Notes: generated from the letters alone by a model not told the origin. Positions 15,690 through 24,571 are shown, numbered from the stretch's first letter. The stretch: 64,000 bases of DNA from Micromonospora echinospora (GCF_014203425.1 NZ_JACHJC010000001.1:6040001-6104000); one strand, 5' to 3'. Program-made: numbers and translations.

Positions 15690-16583
15690 GTGACAATCCT
15701 AGTAACCGGAGCGACCGGCAACGTGGGTCGCCAGGTGGTGGCCGGGCTCGTCCGGGCCGGACGAACGGTGCGGGCGATGACCCGCCAGCCGCAAACGCAC
15801 CGGCTGCCGGACAGGGCTGAGGTGGTCCAGGGAGACTTCGAACGTCCCGGGACCTGGCGAGCGGTGCTGGACGGAGTGCAGTCGGTGTACCTGTTCCCGT
15901 TCGCGTACGCCGCGACCGACCATGGGTTCGTTGATGAGGCGTTGAAGGCCGGCGTCACCCGGTTCGTCGTGCACTCCGCGGCGGCGGCCGGGTTCACACC
16001 CGGAACCGGTGGCGACGGCGCGCTCGGGCGGCACCTGACCGATGAGTGGGTGGCGCACCGCGGGCTGGAAGTGCTGGTGGAGGCCTCGGGTGCCGAGTGG
16101 ACCCATGTGCGGCCGGGGTTGTTGGCCGCCAATGCGCTGCGGTGGGCCGACCGGATCCGAACCGAGCGGGTGGTGCGGGAACCGTACGCGTCGGCCGGCT
16201 ATCCGGTGGTCCATGAGGCCGACGTGGCCGACGTGGCGGTCGCGGCGTTGCTGACCGACGACCATGTCGGTGCCGCGTACACCGTCACCGGCCCGGTGAA
16301 GGTCTCGCAGGCGGAGCAGGTCACCGCGATCGGTGCCGCCATCGGCGTGCAGGTGCGGCTCGAGGAGCTCGATCCGGCCGAGGCGCGCACGCAGTGGCTG
16401 CGCGACGGCTTCGATGAGGAGACCGCCGACTGGATGATCGCGCTGCTCGCCGACGCGGTTGACGGAACAGGTGCGTTGCCGCCGACGGACACCTATCTGC
16501 GGGTGACGGGGCGGCCACCGCGCACGTTCGCCCAGTGGGCCAACGATCACGCCACCGACTTCCGGCCCGAGGCGACGCGATGA
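15690..16583 (+). CDS. NmrA-type NAD(P)-binding oxidoreductase 1
   Basis: A 297-residue atypical short-chain dehydrogenase from GTG 15690, with ribosome site AGAAGGAG. The dinucleotide motif is ILVTGATGNVGRQVV (GxxGxxG) at the N-terminus. RAMTRQP supplies the basic residues that usually select NADPH, and the mid-domain has VQSVYLFPFAYA and EWTHVRPGLLAANALRW. The Tyr-Lys catalytic pair of classical SDRs is not evident, as in NmrA-like redox sensors and QOR2-type quinone reductases. It overlaps the next gene (ATGA), which is a close paralogue. Substrate unknown. Confidence 0.85.
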   Translation: MTILVTGATGNVGRQVVAGLVRAGRTVRAMTRQPQTHRLPDRAEVVQGDFERPGTWRAVLDGVQSVYLFPFAYAATDHGFVDEALKAGVTRFVVHSAAAAGFTPGTGGDGALGRHLTDEWVAHRGLEVLVEASGAEWTHVRPGLLAANALRWADRIRTERVVREPYASAGYPVVHEADVADVAVAALLTDDHVGAAYTVTGPVKVSQAEQVTAIGAAIGVQVRLEELDPAEARTQWLRDGFDEETADWMIALLADAVDGTGALPPTDTYLRVTGRPPRTFAQWANDHATDFRPEATR

Positions 16584-17416
16584 CGATTCTGGTCACGGGT
16601 GCCACCGGCATGGTGGGCCGACACGTCGTCGCCGAACTGGTGAAGACCGGGCATCGGGTCCGCGCACTCACGCGGACGCCGTCGGCGGCGAGCCTTCCGG
16701 ACGGGGTAGAGGTCGTCGGCGGCGACCTGACGGATCCGCCGTCGCTGGAGCCGTCGCTGAACGGCGTCGAGAAAATGTATCTGTTCCCTGTCGGACGGAC
16801 AGCGCGTGAGTTAGTTACCGTCGCGAAGCGGGCCGGCGTGCGGCGCATCGTCGTGCTGTCCGGGGCGCTCGCCGACACCGACGACAGCGAGGACGGATAC
16901 CTGGCGGTCGAACGTGCCGTCGAGGACTCTGGTCTGGAGTGGACGCACGTCCGGCCCGGGGAGTTTGCCGCGAACTGGCTGGACTGGGCCCCGTCCATCA
17001 AGGAAGGTCGGGTGGTTCGCCGCCCGTACGGGGCTGCGGTCACCCAACCCACCCACGAGGCGGACGTCGCCGCGGTCGCCGCGACAGTTCTCATCGAGGA
17101 CGGGCACGCCGGCCGGACCTACACCCTCGCCGGCCCCGAGGCGCTCACCACCGTGGCGCAGGTGCACGCGATCGGCACGGCGATCGGTGCCACGGTGCGG
17201 TTCGAGGAGCTCGATCCGGCCGCGGCCCGGGCCGAGTGGATCGGCAACGGCTATCCAGAGAAGTTTGTCGACTGGATCTTCACCATGTGGGCGGAGTCCG
17301 CGCGTGACCCTGCCCCGACGAACCAGGAGTGGGCAGGCATCGTCCCGCGCCTGACCGGCCGACCCGCACGGACATTCGCGCAATGGGCCACCGACCACGC
17401 GGCCGAATTCCTTTAA
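16580..17416 (+). CDS. NmrA-type NAD(P)-binding oxidoreductase 2
   Basis: A 278-residue paralogue of the preceding protein: same opening (MTILVTGATGMVGRHVV), same EWTHVRPGEFAANWLDW region, same RFEELDPAAAR segment and same ending (RTFAQWATDHAAEFL). It lacks the short insertion of the first copy after VYLFPFA. The pair arose by tandem duplication and is translationally coupled, so they may form a heterodimer or act in sequence. It contains a TTA leucine codon at 16811-16813, rare in this DNA and, in streptomycetes, dependent on the bldA tRNA. The gene ends 49 bases before the tRNA. Confidence 0.85.
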   Translation: MTILVTGATGMVGRHVVAELVKTGHRVRALTRTPSAASLPDGVEVVGGDLTDPPSLEPSLNGVEKMYLFPVGRTARELVTVAKRAGVRRIVVLSGALADTDDSEDGYLAVERAVEDSGLEWTHVRPGEFAANWLDWAPSIKEGRVVRRPYGAAVTQPTHEADVAAVAATVLIEDGHAGRTYTLAGPEALTTVAQVHAIGTAIGATVRFEELDPAAARAEWIGNGYPEKFVDWIFTMWAESARDPAPTNQEWAGIVPRLTGRPARTFAQWATDHAAEFL

Positions 17417-17465
17417 CCGCGGTTCGCCTGGGTCGCCAGCAGCATGGCTGAGCTGGGAAAACGGC

Positions 17466-17542
17466 TGGTGGGGCGGGCGGGGTTCGAACCCGCGACCGAG
17501 GGATTATGAGTCCCCTGCTCTAACCGGCTGAGCTACCGCCCC
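17466..17542 (-). tRNA. tRNA with CAT anticodon (tRNA-Ile2 or tRNA-Met)
   Basis: Seven-base acceptor arms GGGGCGG / CCGCCCC, D-arm with AGCTCAGCCGGTTAGAGC, anticodon loop CTCATAA, T-arm GCGGGTTCGAACCCCGC and an encoded CCA (17466-17468). The anticodon stem context (AGAGCAGGGGACTCATAATC) resembles the E. coli isoleucine tRNA whose C34 becomes lysidine more than its elongator methionine tRNA. The identity cannot be settled by eye. Confidence 0.93.
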
Positions 17543-17666
17543 GTCACCGCGCCGGATCGTAACCCGCCGATCGTTTCGCGGACCACCACCTGCCGGGCGG
17601 AAAGACTACCGCGACAGCACGATGGGCTACGCGAGGATAACAACGCGCAACCCACCGGCCAACGGC

Positions 17667-18902
17667 TCACGCCCGCCGGAGATCGGCGAGGACGGCGCCG
17701 GCTGTACGCCAGCCGCTGGCGAGCGCGCCCTGGATGGACGGGCTGTCCCGGTGGTCCCCGGCCACGTACAGGCCGTCGCCCAGCGCGACCGGCTTGCGCA
17801 GGCGGCCCTGCGGTGGCGGGGCGGCGGGCAGCGCGTCCGGCACGGTGACGGTGGTGAGGTGGGTCCAGTCGGCGGTGGAGCGGCCGTAGAGGCGGTCCAG
17901 CTCGCGGCGGATCACCGGTTCGGGCGGGGTCTGGGGGCCGACCACCGAGGTGGCGACCAGGTGCTGGCCGTCGGGGGCGTACGTGGGTGCGGCCCGGCTC
18001 ACCACCACCGTGTTGGCGATCATTTCCCGCCGGTCGCCGTCGAGCAGCAGGATCGGCTCGTCCAGTGGCGCCGTGCCGGTGCGGTGGTAGTAGGTGGTGT
18101 AGGCGTGCATGCGTACCCGTGGCAGCCCGGGCAGCAGCGTGGCCGCCGCCGGTGGGTCGGCCGCGACCACGACGGCGCGGCAGGTGATCTCGCCGGACGG
18201 GGTGCGGACGCGGCCGGGCGCGACCTCGGTGACCGGGGTGTTCAGGTCGATCAGCTCGGCGGGCAGCGGCGCGGCGAGCGCCCGGGGCAGCGCCGCCATG
18301 CCGTCCGCGGGCAGGCCGATCCGGCCCCGGGCGAAGGAGCGCATGATGACCGCGAGGACGTGGCTGGAGGTGGCCAGCTCGCGGTCGAGCAGCACGCCGG
18401 ACAGGAACGGCCGGAGGAGTTCCTCGATGATCGCGTCGGAGAGCCCGGCGCGGCGCAGCGCCTTCTCGGCTGTGGTCTCGGGTGTGTGGAGCAGCCGCCC
18501 GACCGGCAGCGTCGCGTAGCCGGCCGCGAGCGCGCCGAAGCGCAGCCGGTCGGTCAGTGATCCGATGCCGGCGGTGAGCGTGGCGGGCGCGCCGGCGGGT
18601 TCGCGCAGCGGGTTGACGAGTCGTTCCAGCCGGTCGCCGCGGCGCACCAGCACGCCGGGCGTGAACCAGCCCATCCCGAGAGCGCCGACGTCGACCAGGC
18701 CGGCGAGCCGCGGGTACGCGGTGTTCAGCACCTGGAAGCCGCGGTCCAGCAGGAACCCGTCGACCCGGTCGGTGGCGACCCGCCCGCCGAGCCGGTCGGC
18801 GGCCTCCAGCAGCCGCCACGGCACGCCGGCCCGGTGCAGCCGCCGCGCGGCGGCGAGCCCGGCCAGGCCGCCGCCGACGATCACGACGTCCGTGTCAGGC
18901 AC
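17667..18902 (-). CDS. FAD-dependent amine-oxidase/phytoene-desaturase-like protein
   Basis: A 411-residue flavoprotein from GTG 18902. The FAD-binding dinucleotide fold is at the start (VVIVGGGLAGLAAARRLHRAGVPWRLLEAADRLGGRVAT), including the GGRV motif of the amine oxidase/phytoene desaturase superfamily. The C-terminal flavin motif is LGDGLYVAGDHRDSPSIQGALASG. The central region has no identifiable substrate signature. Its start overlaps the end of the MmpL gene by eight bases, so the two form one unit. An oxidised lipid or carotenoid-like substrate moved by the transporter is possible but unproven. Confidence 0.85.
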   Translation of the reverse strand: MPDTDVVIVGGGLAGLAAARRLHRAGVPWRLLEAADRLGGRVATDRVDGFLLDRGFQVLNTAYPRLAGLVDVGALGMGWFTPGVLVRRGDRLERLVNPLREPAGAPATLTAGIGSLTDRLRFGALAAGYATLPVGRLLHTPETTAEKALRRAGLSDAIIEELLRPFLSGVLLDRELATSSHVLAVIMRSFARGRIGLPADGMAALPRALAAPLPAELIDLNTPVTEVAPGRVRTPSGEITCRAVVVAADPPAAATLLPGLPRVRMHAYTTYYHRTGTAPLDEPILLLDGDRREMIANTVVVSRAAPTYAPDGQHLVATSVVGPQTPPEPVIRRELDRLYGRSTADWTHLTTVTVPDALPAAPPPQGRLRKPVALGDGLYVAGDHRDSPSIQGALASGWRTAGAVLADLRRA

Positions 18903-21036
18903 GGTCCACCCCCGCGCCGGCCCGGTCGCCCTCGCGGTGCGACCGCGACAACCGGCCCGGCCACCAGACCTTCGGGCCGATGTCGTACGCGAGCGCGGGC
19001 ACCAGCAGCGAGCGGACCACTATGGTGTCGAGCAGGACGCCGACGGCGACGGCCACGCCCAGCTCGACGAGCACCACGAGCGGCAGCACGGCGAGCGCGG
19101 AGAACGTGGCGGCGAGCACGATGCCGGCGGAGGTGATCACGCCGCCGGTGACGGCCAGGCCGACGAGCACACCGGCGCGGGTGCCGCGGCGTACCGACTC
19201 CTCCCGGACCCGGCTCATCAGGAAGATGTTGTAGTCGATGCCGAGCGCCACCAGGAAGACGAACGCGAACAGCGGGAACGACTGGTCGACGCCGGGGAAG
19301 TCGAACACGTACCGGAACAGCAGCGCGCACAGGCCGAGCGTGGCCAGGAACGACAGCACCACTGTGGCGATCAGCAGCACCGGGGCGACCAGGGCGCGCA
19401 GCAGCACGGCCAGGATGATCGCGATGACCAGCAGCACCACCGGGATGATCACGTTGCGGTCGCGGACCGAGGCGTCGGCGGTGTCCACGTTGATCGCGGT
19501 GAAGCCGCCGACCACGGCGTCCGCGCCGGGCACCCGGTGCACCGCCTCGCGCAGGTCGCGGATGGTGCGCTCGGCGCCGTTGCTGTCCGGCGCGTCGGCG
19601 AGCGTGACGTTGAGCTGCACCCGCCCGTCGACCACCTTCGGCGGAGCGGCCGGGTCGGGCGGCGCGTTCTCGCCACGCTGGCCGAGCGGCGCGACAGCGG
19701 CCACCCCGGGGACGCCCTGCGCCACCTGGGCGACCTGACGCGCGGTGTCCTGGCTGGTGAAGATGGTGGCGGGGCTGCCGGTGCCGGCCGGGAAGTGCCT
19801 GTCGATGACCTCCTGCCCGGCCACCGAGTCGGTGCGCTGGGTGAACAGCTGGGACTGGCCGAGCGTGGTGGCGCCGAGCTGGGTCACCCCGATCGCGAGC
19901 ACTGCCAGCGCGACGGCGGTGACGATCCAGACGGTACGCGAGCGCCGCGCCACGAAGCCGGCGATCCGCGCCCAGATGCCGTGCTCGGCGCGCGGGTCGG
20001 CCTCGTCGTGCCGGGGCCGCCGGGGCCAGAACGCCCATCTGCCGCCGAGGACCAGCAGCGCGGGCAGGAACGTGAGCATCACCAGCAGCGTGGCGGCGAT
20101 GCCGACGGCGCTCACCGGGCCGAGCGCCCGGTTGGAGTTGAGGCTGGACAGCAGCAGGCAGAGCAGGCTGACGATGACTGTGGCGCCGGAGGCGACGATG
20201 GCCGGCGCGGCGCCCTTCCAGGCGGTCCTCATCGCGTCCCAGGGCCGCTCGTGCCGGTGCAGCTCCTCCCGGTAGCGGGCGATGAGCAGCAGCGCGTAGT
20301 CGGTGCCGGCGCCGAACACGAGCACTGTGAGGATGCCCTGCGCCTGCCCGTTGAGCTTGACGATGTCGTGGTCGGCGAGCAGGTAGACGAAGACGGCCGC
20401 CAGCGAGTACGACATCCCGGCGGCCAGCAGCGGGAAGATCCACAGCACCGGGCTGCGGTAGACGACGAGGAGGATGACCAGGACCACGGTGAGGGTGACG
20501 AGCAGCAGCGGCCCGTCGATCGCGCCGAACACCTCGATCAGGTCGCCGAGCAGCCCTGCGGGTCCGGCCACGTCGACGGTGAGCCCGTCGCGGTCCGGGC
20601 CGGCGATGTCGCGCAGGCGTTCCACCACCGCGCGGATCTGTTCGCCCTCACCGCTTTCGATCGGGACGATCACCTGGGCGGCCTGCCGGTCCTGGCTGAC
20701 GATCGGTGGCGGCAGCGGGCCGACCACGCCGGGCACGTCGGCGAAGCGGGCGGCGTCGGCCTGGATCCGTTGCTGGTCGGCCGGGGTGAGGCCGCCGGCG
20801 CGTTCGTAGACCACGAGCGCCGGGGTGGTCTCCCGGTCGACGAATCCGGCGGCCAGGTCCTGTGCGCGGGTGGCCTCGGCGTCGGTCGGCAGGAAGGAGG
20901 CGTTGTCGTTGGTGGAGACCTCGCCGAGCTTGCCCGAGTACGGCCCGGCGACGCCGCCGATGATCAGCCAGCCGAGCACCACCGCCACCGCGACGAGCGT
21001 CGCGGTCCAGCGGCTGCGTCCTGCGGCCATCTCCAC
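18895..21036 (-). CDS. MmpL/RND-family transporter
   Basis: A 713-residue protein with the MMPL plan: an N-terminal helix (WTATLVAVAVVLGWLIIGGVAGPYSG), a periplasmic loop, five helices, a second helix with its own loop, and five final helices. Both hallmark motifs are present: GAGTDYALLLIARYREEL and its second-half counterpart LGIDYNIFLMSRVREES. The C-terminal IGPKVWWPGRLSR is typical. MmpL proteins use proton flow to export lipids, siderophores or pigments. The start may be GTG 21036 or ATG 21030 (GTGGAGATG). It is followed by the overlapping FAD oxidoreductase. It precedes nothing else in its operon; tRNA-Asn lies upstream. Confidence 0.9.
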   Translation of the reverse strand: MEMAAGRSRWTATLVAVAVVLGWLIIGGVAGPYSGKLGEVSTNDNASFLPTDAEATRAQDLAAGFVDRETTPALVVYERAGGLTPADQQRIQADAARFADVPGVVGPLPPPIVSQDRQAAQVIVPIESGEGEQIRAVVERLRDIAGPDRDGLTVDVAGPAGLLGDLIEVFGAIDGPLLLVTLTVVLVILLVVYRSPVLWIFPLLAAGMSYSLAAVFVYLLADHDIVKLNGQAQGILTVLVFGAGTDYALLLIARYREELHRHERPWDAMRTAWKGAAPAIVASGATVIVSLLCLLLSSLNSNRALGPVSAVGIAATLLVMLTFLPALLVLGGRWAFWPRRPRHDEADPRAEHGIWARIAGFVARRSRTVWIVTAVALAVLAIGVTQLGATTLGQSQLFTQRTDSVAGQEVIDRHFPAGTGSPATIFTSQDTARQVAQVAQGVPGVAAVAPLGQRGENAPPDPAAPPKVVDGRVQLNVTLADAPDSNGAERTIRDLREAVHRVPGADAVVGGFTAINVDTADASVRDRNVIIPVVLLVIAIILAVLLRALVAPVLLIATVVLSFLATLGLCALLFRYVFDFPGVDQSFPLFAFVFLVALGIDYNIFLMSRVREESVRRGTRAGVLVGLAVTGGVITSAGIVLAATFSALAVLPLVVLVELGVAVAVGVLLDTIVVRSLLVPALAYDIGPKVWWPGRLSRSHREGDRAGAGVDRA

Positions 21037-21163
21037 CGTCCTCGAATCGACGCATCAATCGACGCAGCGGGAGTCTAGGTCGACGCCGACCATCCTGCCG
21101 GGCGAACGGTGACTCGGGGGCGGAAACCGGGCAGCCGGGACACGCGAGGGGTGGGAACGACGA

Positions 21164-21190
21164 ACGCCCGCCGGCGGGGCCGACGGGCGT
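21164..21190 (-). terminator. Hairpin downstream of tRNA-Asn
   Basis: ACGCCCG (21164-21170) pairs with CGGGCGT (21184-21190), with further GC pairing possible inside. It lies 14 bases beyond the tRNA 3' end on the minus strand, the expected place for its terminator. Confidence 0.5.
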
Positions 21191-21204
21191 GACATGGAGC
21201 GAAG

Positions 21205-21277
21205 CTCCCCCGATTGGACTCGAACCAATAACCTGCCGGTTAACAGCCGGCTGCTCTGCCAATTGAGCTACAGGGGA
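21205..21277 (-). tRNA. tRNA-Asn (GTT)
   Basis: Acceptor stem TCCCCTG with CGGGGGA, D-arm AGCTCAATTGGCAGAGC, anticodon loop CTGTTAA (anticodon GTT), T-arm ATTGGTTCGAGTCCAAT, discriminator G. CCA is not encoded (CTTC follows), unlike the other tRNA in the window. Confidence 0.95.
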
Positions 21278-21546
21278 CCGTGCACCGCTCGGATCGGATC
21301 TTTCCGCTCCGTGCGACGGGGACAAGAGTACAGGACATCCGGGGGTGGTGCGCCAGGGGGTTACCGGACCGGACCCGACCGGCGGACGCGCCAGAATTAC
21401 GGACAAATCGTCATCTCGGCACAGGGAGGCATGAGCGGAGAGCAGGATGGGTAGTTAGCCGTCGACAGAGAACGCAGGCGCCACGATGGTCGTTCCGCCG
21501 AGCCGGCGGAAATCGGCAGAGAGCGTCAGGTACGGAAGGAGCCGCC

Positions 21547-21930
21547 ATGCGCGGAAAGATCATGTTTCTTGGCGGGCTGGCTGCGGGATTCGTCCTGGGC
21601 GCCCGTGCCGGCCGGGAGAAGTACGAAGAGCTGGTGGTCCGCGGGCGCAAGGTCCTCGACCACCCGACCGTCCAGGAGGCGGCCGGGGTCGCGCAGGCGC
21701 AGGCGACCCGGCTCTACTCCGAGAGCAAGGACAAGCTGGGGCAGACCAAGCTGGGTGAGAAGCTTGCCACCGGCAACGGCGGCAAGCCGGGCATGACCGA
21801 GGCCGACAAGCCGTTCGCGGGCACGCCGGCAGCCGTCGGCAGCCGCGCCAACGGCACGGGCTCGACCAGCGCGTCCGGCTCGACCACGACCGGCACGAGC
21901 ACCAAGCCGTCCACCGGCAACACGCTCTGA
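21547..21930 (+). CDS. YtxH-like small membrane-anchored protein
   Basis: A 127-residue protein from ATG 21547 with ribosome site GGAAGGAG. A short N-terminal helix MRGKIMFLGGLAAGFVLGARAGREKYEEL has the glycine-spaced transmembrane pattern and charged exit typical of YtxH-like proteins. An amphipathic helical middle (VQEAAGVAQAQATRLYSESKDKLGQTKLGEKL) and a Thr/Ser/Gly-rich disordered tail (STSASGSTTTGTSTKPS) follow. Relatives are linked to general stress in Firmicutes; the role in actinobacteria is unknown. It is monocistronic, ended by a strong hairpin at 21942-21975. Confidence 0.75.
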   Translation: MRGKIMFLGGLAAGFVLGARAGREKYEELVVRGRKVLDHPTVQEAAGVAQAQATRLYSESKDKLGQTKLGEKLATGNGGKPGMTEADKPFAGTPAAVGSRANGTGSTSASGSTTTGTSTKPSTGNTL

Positions 21931-21941
21931 CGCAAGCGGAC

Positions 21942-21975
21942 AGCGGGCCGGTCACCTTCGGGTGACCGGCCCGCT
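21942..21975 (+). terminator. Strong hairpin with TTCG loop
   Basis: AGCGGGCCGGTCACC (21942-21956) and its exact complement (21961-21975) form a 15-base stem closed by a TTCG tetraloop, starting 12 bases after the stop codon of the YtxH-like gene. No T run follows, as is usual in this GC range. Confidence 0.9.
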
Positions 21976-22026
21976 CCCGTGTGCCCGGGCGCCGATGTGG
22001 CACATTCTCGGTGGGGAGGTGACCAC

Positions 22027-23211
22027 ATGCCGATGGTCGGACCGGAGACGGCGGATCAGGCGCGGCTGCTGCGCCTGCTGCGCGACGACGGCCCACGGTC
22101 CCGGGTCGAGCTGACCGACCTCCTCGGCCTGCCCCGGGCCCGGTTCGCCGCCGAGGTGGACCGGTTGACCGCGCTGGGCCTGGTGGAGAGCGCCGGCCCG
22201 GCCGCGTCACGGGGCGGGCGACGGTCGTCGCTGCTGCGCATCGGCGCGCAGGTCCGGTTCGGCGCGGTGCTCGTCGGCGGCGGCACGCTGCGGGTCGCGC
22301 TCACCGACGGCGAGCTGAACCCGCTGGCCCGGCACGACGAGCCGGTGGACGTCCGGCTCGGCCCGGACGTGGTGGTCGCCCGCATGGTCGAGCTGCTCAG
22401 CAAGCTGCGGGCCGAGGCGGGACTGACGTCGCTGACCGGCGTCGGTGTCGCGCTGCCCGCGCCGGTCGAGGTCCGCGACGGCACGCCGGTGTCCCCGCCG
22501 GCCCTGCCCGGCTGGCACCGCTTCCCGGTACGCGACACGCTCGCCGCCGAGCTGGGCTGCCCGGTGCAGGTCGACAACGACGCCAACGCGATGGCCCTCG
22601 GCGAACGGCACGCCGGCACCGGCCGCCCGTTCGACGACTTCCTCGCCGTCAAGCTGGGCGACGCGGTCGGCTCCGGGCTGGTGCTCGCCGGTTCGCTCTA
22701 CCGGGGCGCGGCCAGTGGGGCCGGCGACATCGGTCACCTCCAGCTCAGCGAGGACGGGCCGCTCTGCGGCTGCGGCCACAACGGGTGCGTCGAGGCGTAC
22801 TGCGGGGATGCCGCGCTGGTGCGGGAGGCGGTGACGGCCGCGCGGGCCGGGCGCTCGACGGTGCTCGCGGACCGGCTGGCCGAGGCCGGGACGCTGTCGG
22901 TGGCCGACGTGGCGGCGGCGGCCACCGAGGGTGACCCGGCGGCGCAGATCATCGTCCGCGACGCCGCCCGCCGCCTCGGGCAGGTGCTGGTCGGGCTGGT
23001 CAGCTTCGTCAACCCGGCCATCGTCATCATCGGGGGCGCGCCGGCCGGGATCGGGCCGGTCCTGCTCGCGGAGATCCGGGGCGTGGTCTACCGGCGCTCC
23101 ACGCCGTTGGCCACCGGCAGCCTGCCGATCGTCCTGTCCGACCTCGGCGACACCGCCGCCCTGATCGGCGCAGCCCACCTGGTAAGCGACCAGGCCTACG
23201 CCGCCCGCTGA
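22027..23211 (+). CDS. ROK-family protein with winged helix, altered kinase site
   Basis: A 394-residue ROK protein from ATG 22027 (ribosome site GGGGAGGTG). Residues 1-60 are a winged helix (ARLLRLLRDDGPRSRVELTDLLGLPRARFAAEVDRLTALGLVES). The rest is the ROK fold, with the zinc cluster CGCGHNGCVEAYC and VDNDANAMALGERH. It is a clear paralogue of the regulator at 43108-44286. The first phosphate loop is changed (VGGGTLRVALTDG where the paralogue has DLGASSIDVEV), and the second is GDAVGSG rather than GTGIGCG. A sugar-sensing role without kinase activity is therefore likely. The convergent isomerase gene suggests a carbohydrate link. Confidence 0.85.
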   Translation: MPMVGPETADQARLLRLLRDDGPRSRVELTDLLGLPRARFAAEVDRLTALGLVESAGPAASRGGRRSSLLRIGAQVRFGAVLVGGGTLRVALTDGELNPLARHDEPVDVRLGPDVVVARMVELLSKLRAEAGLTSLTGVGVALPAPVEVRDGTPVSPPALPGWHRFPVRDTLAAELGCPVQVDNDANAMALGERHAGTGRPFDDFLAVKLGDAVGSGLVLAGSLYRGAASGAGDIGHLQLSEDGPLCGCGHNGCVEAYCGDAALVREAVTAARAGRSTVLADRLAEAGTLSVADVAAAATEGDPAAQIIVRDAARRLGQVLVGLVSFVNPAIVIIGGAPAGIGPVLLAEIRGVVYRRSTPLATGSLPIVLSDLGDTAALIGAAHLVSDQAYAAR

Positions 23212-23215
23212 CCCC

Positions 23216-23272
<57 letters not shown>

Positions 23273-23275
23273 CCC

Positions 23276-23346
23276 GTCGATCTTGCACTTGCGGCCCACA
23301 TGATGCCGCTTATGCCGTTTCGGGAGGGCCGCAACTGCAAGATCAC
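23276..23346. repeat. REP-like palindromic element, copy 2
   Basis: Left arm GTCGATCTTGCACTTGCGG begins at 23276 and right arm CCGCAACTGCAAGATC ends near 23345. They pair with one internal mismatch around a loop of about 30 bases. The arms match those of the element at 7291-7365 at most positions. It lies between convergent genes, so it may also act as a two-way terminator. Confidence 0.75.
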
Positions 23347-23356
23347 GGGCGCCGAG

Positions 23357-23389
23357 GAGGGGGTGGGGGCGAGGGTGGGGGTTAGGGGG
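23357..23389 (+). other. G-run cluster before the isomerase stop
   Basis: Five runs of three or more G (GAGGGGGTGGGGGCGAGGG, then TGGGGG and TTAGGGGG) within 33 bases on the plus strand fit an intramolecular quadruplex. It mirrors the G-rich minus strand of the hexamer array across the palindrome. Confidence 0.55.
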
Positions 23390-24397
23390 TCAGCCGCGGC
23401 TGGTGAATGCGGCGTCGAAGGCCGCCGACGGGGCGTCGAACGCCAGGCGGCGGACGAACTGAAGTGCCTCCGGCGCGCCGACCAGGCGGTCCATGCCGGC
23501 GTCCTCCCACTCGATCGAGATCGGGCCGTCGTAGCCGATCGCGTTCAGCGCCCGGAAGCAGTCCTCCCACGGCACATCGCCGTGCCCGGTGGAGACGAAG
23601 TCCCAGCCGCGTCGCAGGTCGGCCCAGGGCAGGTGGGAGGAGAGCCGGCCACGGCGGCCGTCCCCGGTACGGACCTTCGCGTCCTTGCAGTCGACGTGAT
23701 AGATCCGGTCGGCGAAGTCGAAGATGAAGTTCACCGGGTCCAGCTCCTGCCAGACGAAGTGCGACGGGTCCCAGTTGAGCCCGAACGCGGGCCGGTGCCC
23801 GATCGCCTCCAGCGTCCGCTTCGTGGTCCAGTAGTCGTACGCGATCTCGCTGGGGTGCACCTCGTGCGCGAACCGCACGCCCACCTCGTCGAACACGTCC
23901 AGGATCGGGTTCCACCTGTCGGCGAAGTCCTGGTAGCCGCGCTCGATCATGGCCGGCGGCACCGGCGGGAACATGGCCAGTGTGTGCCAGATGGACGAGC
24001 CGGTGAAGCCGACGACAGTGCGTACACCGAGCTTCGCCGCCGCCCGCGCGGTGTCCTTGATCTCCTCGGAAGCCCGGCGGCGCACGCCCTCCGGCTCGCC
24101 GTCGCCCCAGATCCGGGCCGGGAGGATGTCCTGGTGCCGCTCGTCGATCGGGTGGTCGCAGACGGCCTGCCCGACCAGGTGGTTGGAGATGGCGAACACC
24201 TGGAGGTTGTGCTTGGCCAGGGTGGCCCGCTTGCGCTCGACGTACGAGTCGTCGGCGAGCGCCTTGTCCACCTCGAAGTGGTCGCCCCAGCAGGCGATCT
24301 CCAGTCCGTCGTAGCCCCACTCGGCGGCGAGCCGGCAGACCTCGTCGAACGGAAGGTCGGCCCACTGGCCGGTGAAGAGCGTGATGGGTCGCGCCAT
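23390..24397 (-). CDS. Sugar phosphate isomerase/epimerase (TIM barrel)
   Basis: A 335-residue AP-endonuclease-2/xylose-isomerase-like barrel from ATG 24397 (ribosome site GGAGAAGGA). Typical strands are [101 protein letters not shown] and [12 protein letters not shown]. The Glu, Asp, His and Glu of these strands form the usual divalent-metal site. Members act on inososes, keto-sugars and 3-keto-glycosides. It lies upstream, on the same strand, of nothing but intergenic DNA, and directly follows the ThuA-DUF1080 gene, which suggests a shared oxidised-sugar pathway. Confidence 0.85.
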   Translation of the reverse strand: MARPITLFTGQWADLPFDEVCRLAAEWGYDGLEIACWGDHFEVDKALADDSYVERKRATLAKHNLQVFAISNHLVGQAVCDHPIDERHQDILPARIWGDGEPEGVRRRASEEIKDTARAAAKLGVRTVVGFTGSSIWHTLAMFPPVPPAMIERGYQDFADRWNPILDVFDEVGVRFAHEVHPSEIAYDYWTTKRTLEAIGHRPAFGLNWDPSHFVWQELDPVNFIFDFADRIYHVDCKDAKVRTGDGRRGRLSSHLPWADLRRGWDFVSTGHGDVPWEDCFRALNAIGYDGPISIEWEDAGMDRLVGAPEALQFVRRLAFDAPSAAFDAAFTSRG

Positions 24398-24571
24398 TGT
24401 CCTTCTCCCCTGTGGTGATGGGGGATTCCGTCGCGGACCGGGGCGAGGACGACCGGAGGCGGCGGCCTGAGGGCACCGGTGGACGCCGGAGCGTCTGCCT
24501 CCCGGGCGGGTTGCGCCTCCCGCCGGGTCACCGGCCACCTCGCGGTCGCCGCCTCCACTCTATGGCCTTCC

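Noticed and set aside
18565..21078. Long plus-strand frame antisense to the MmpL gene.
   Set aside because: It is a mirror of a real gene in GC-rich DNA; its product is His/Asp/Gly/Arg-rich with no domain, while the other strand has both MmpL motifs.
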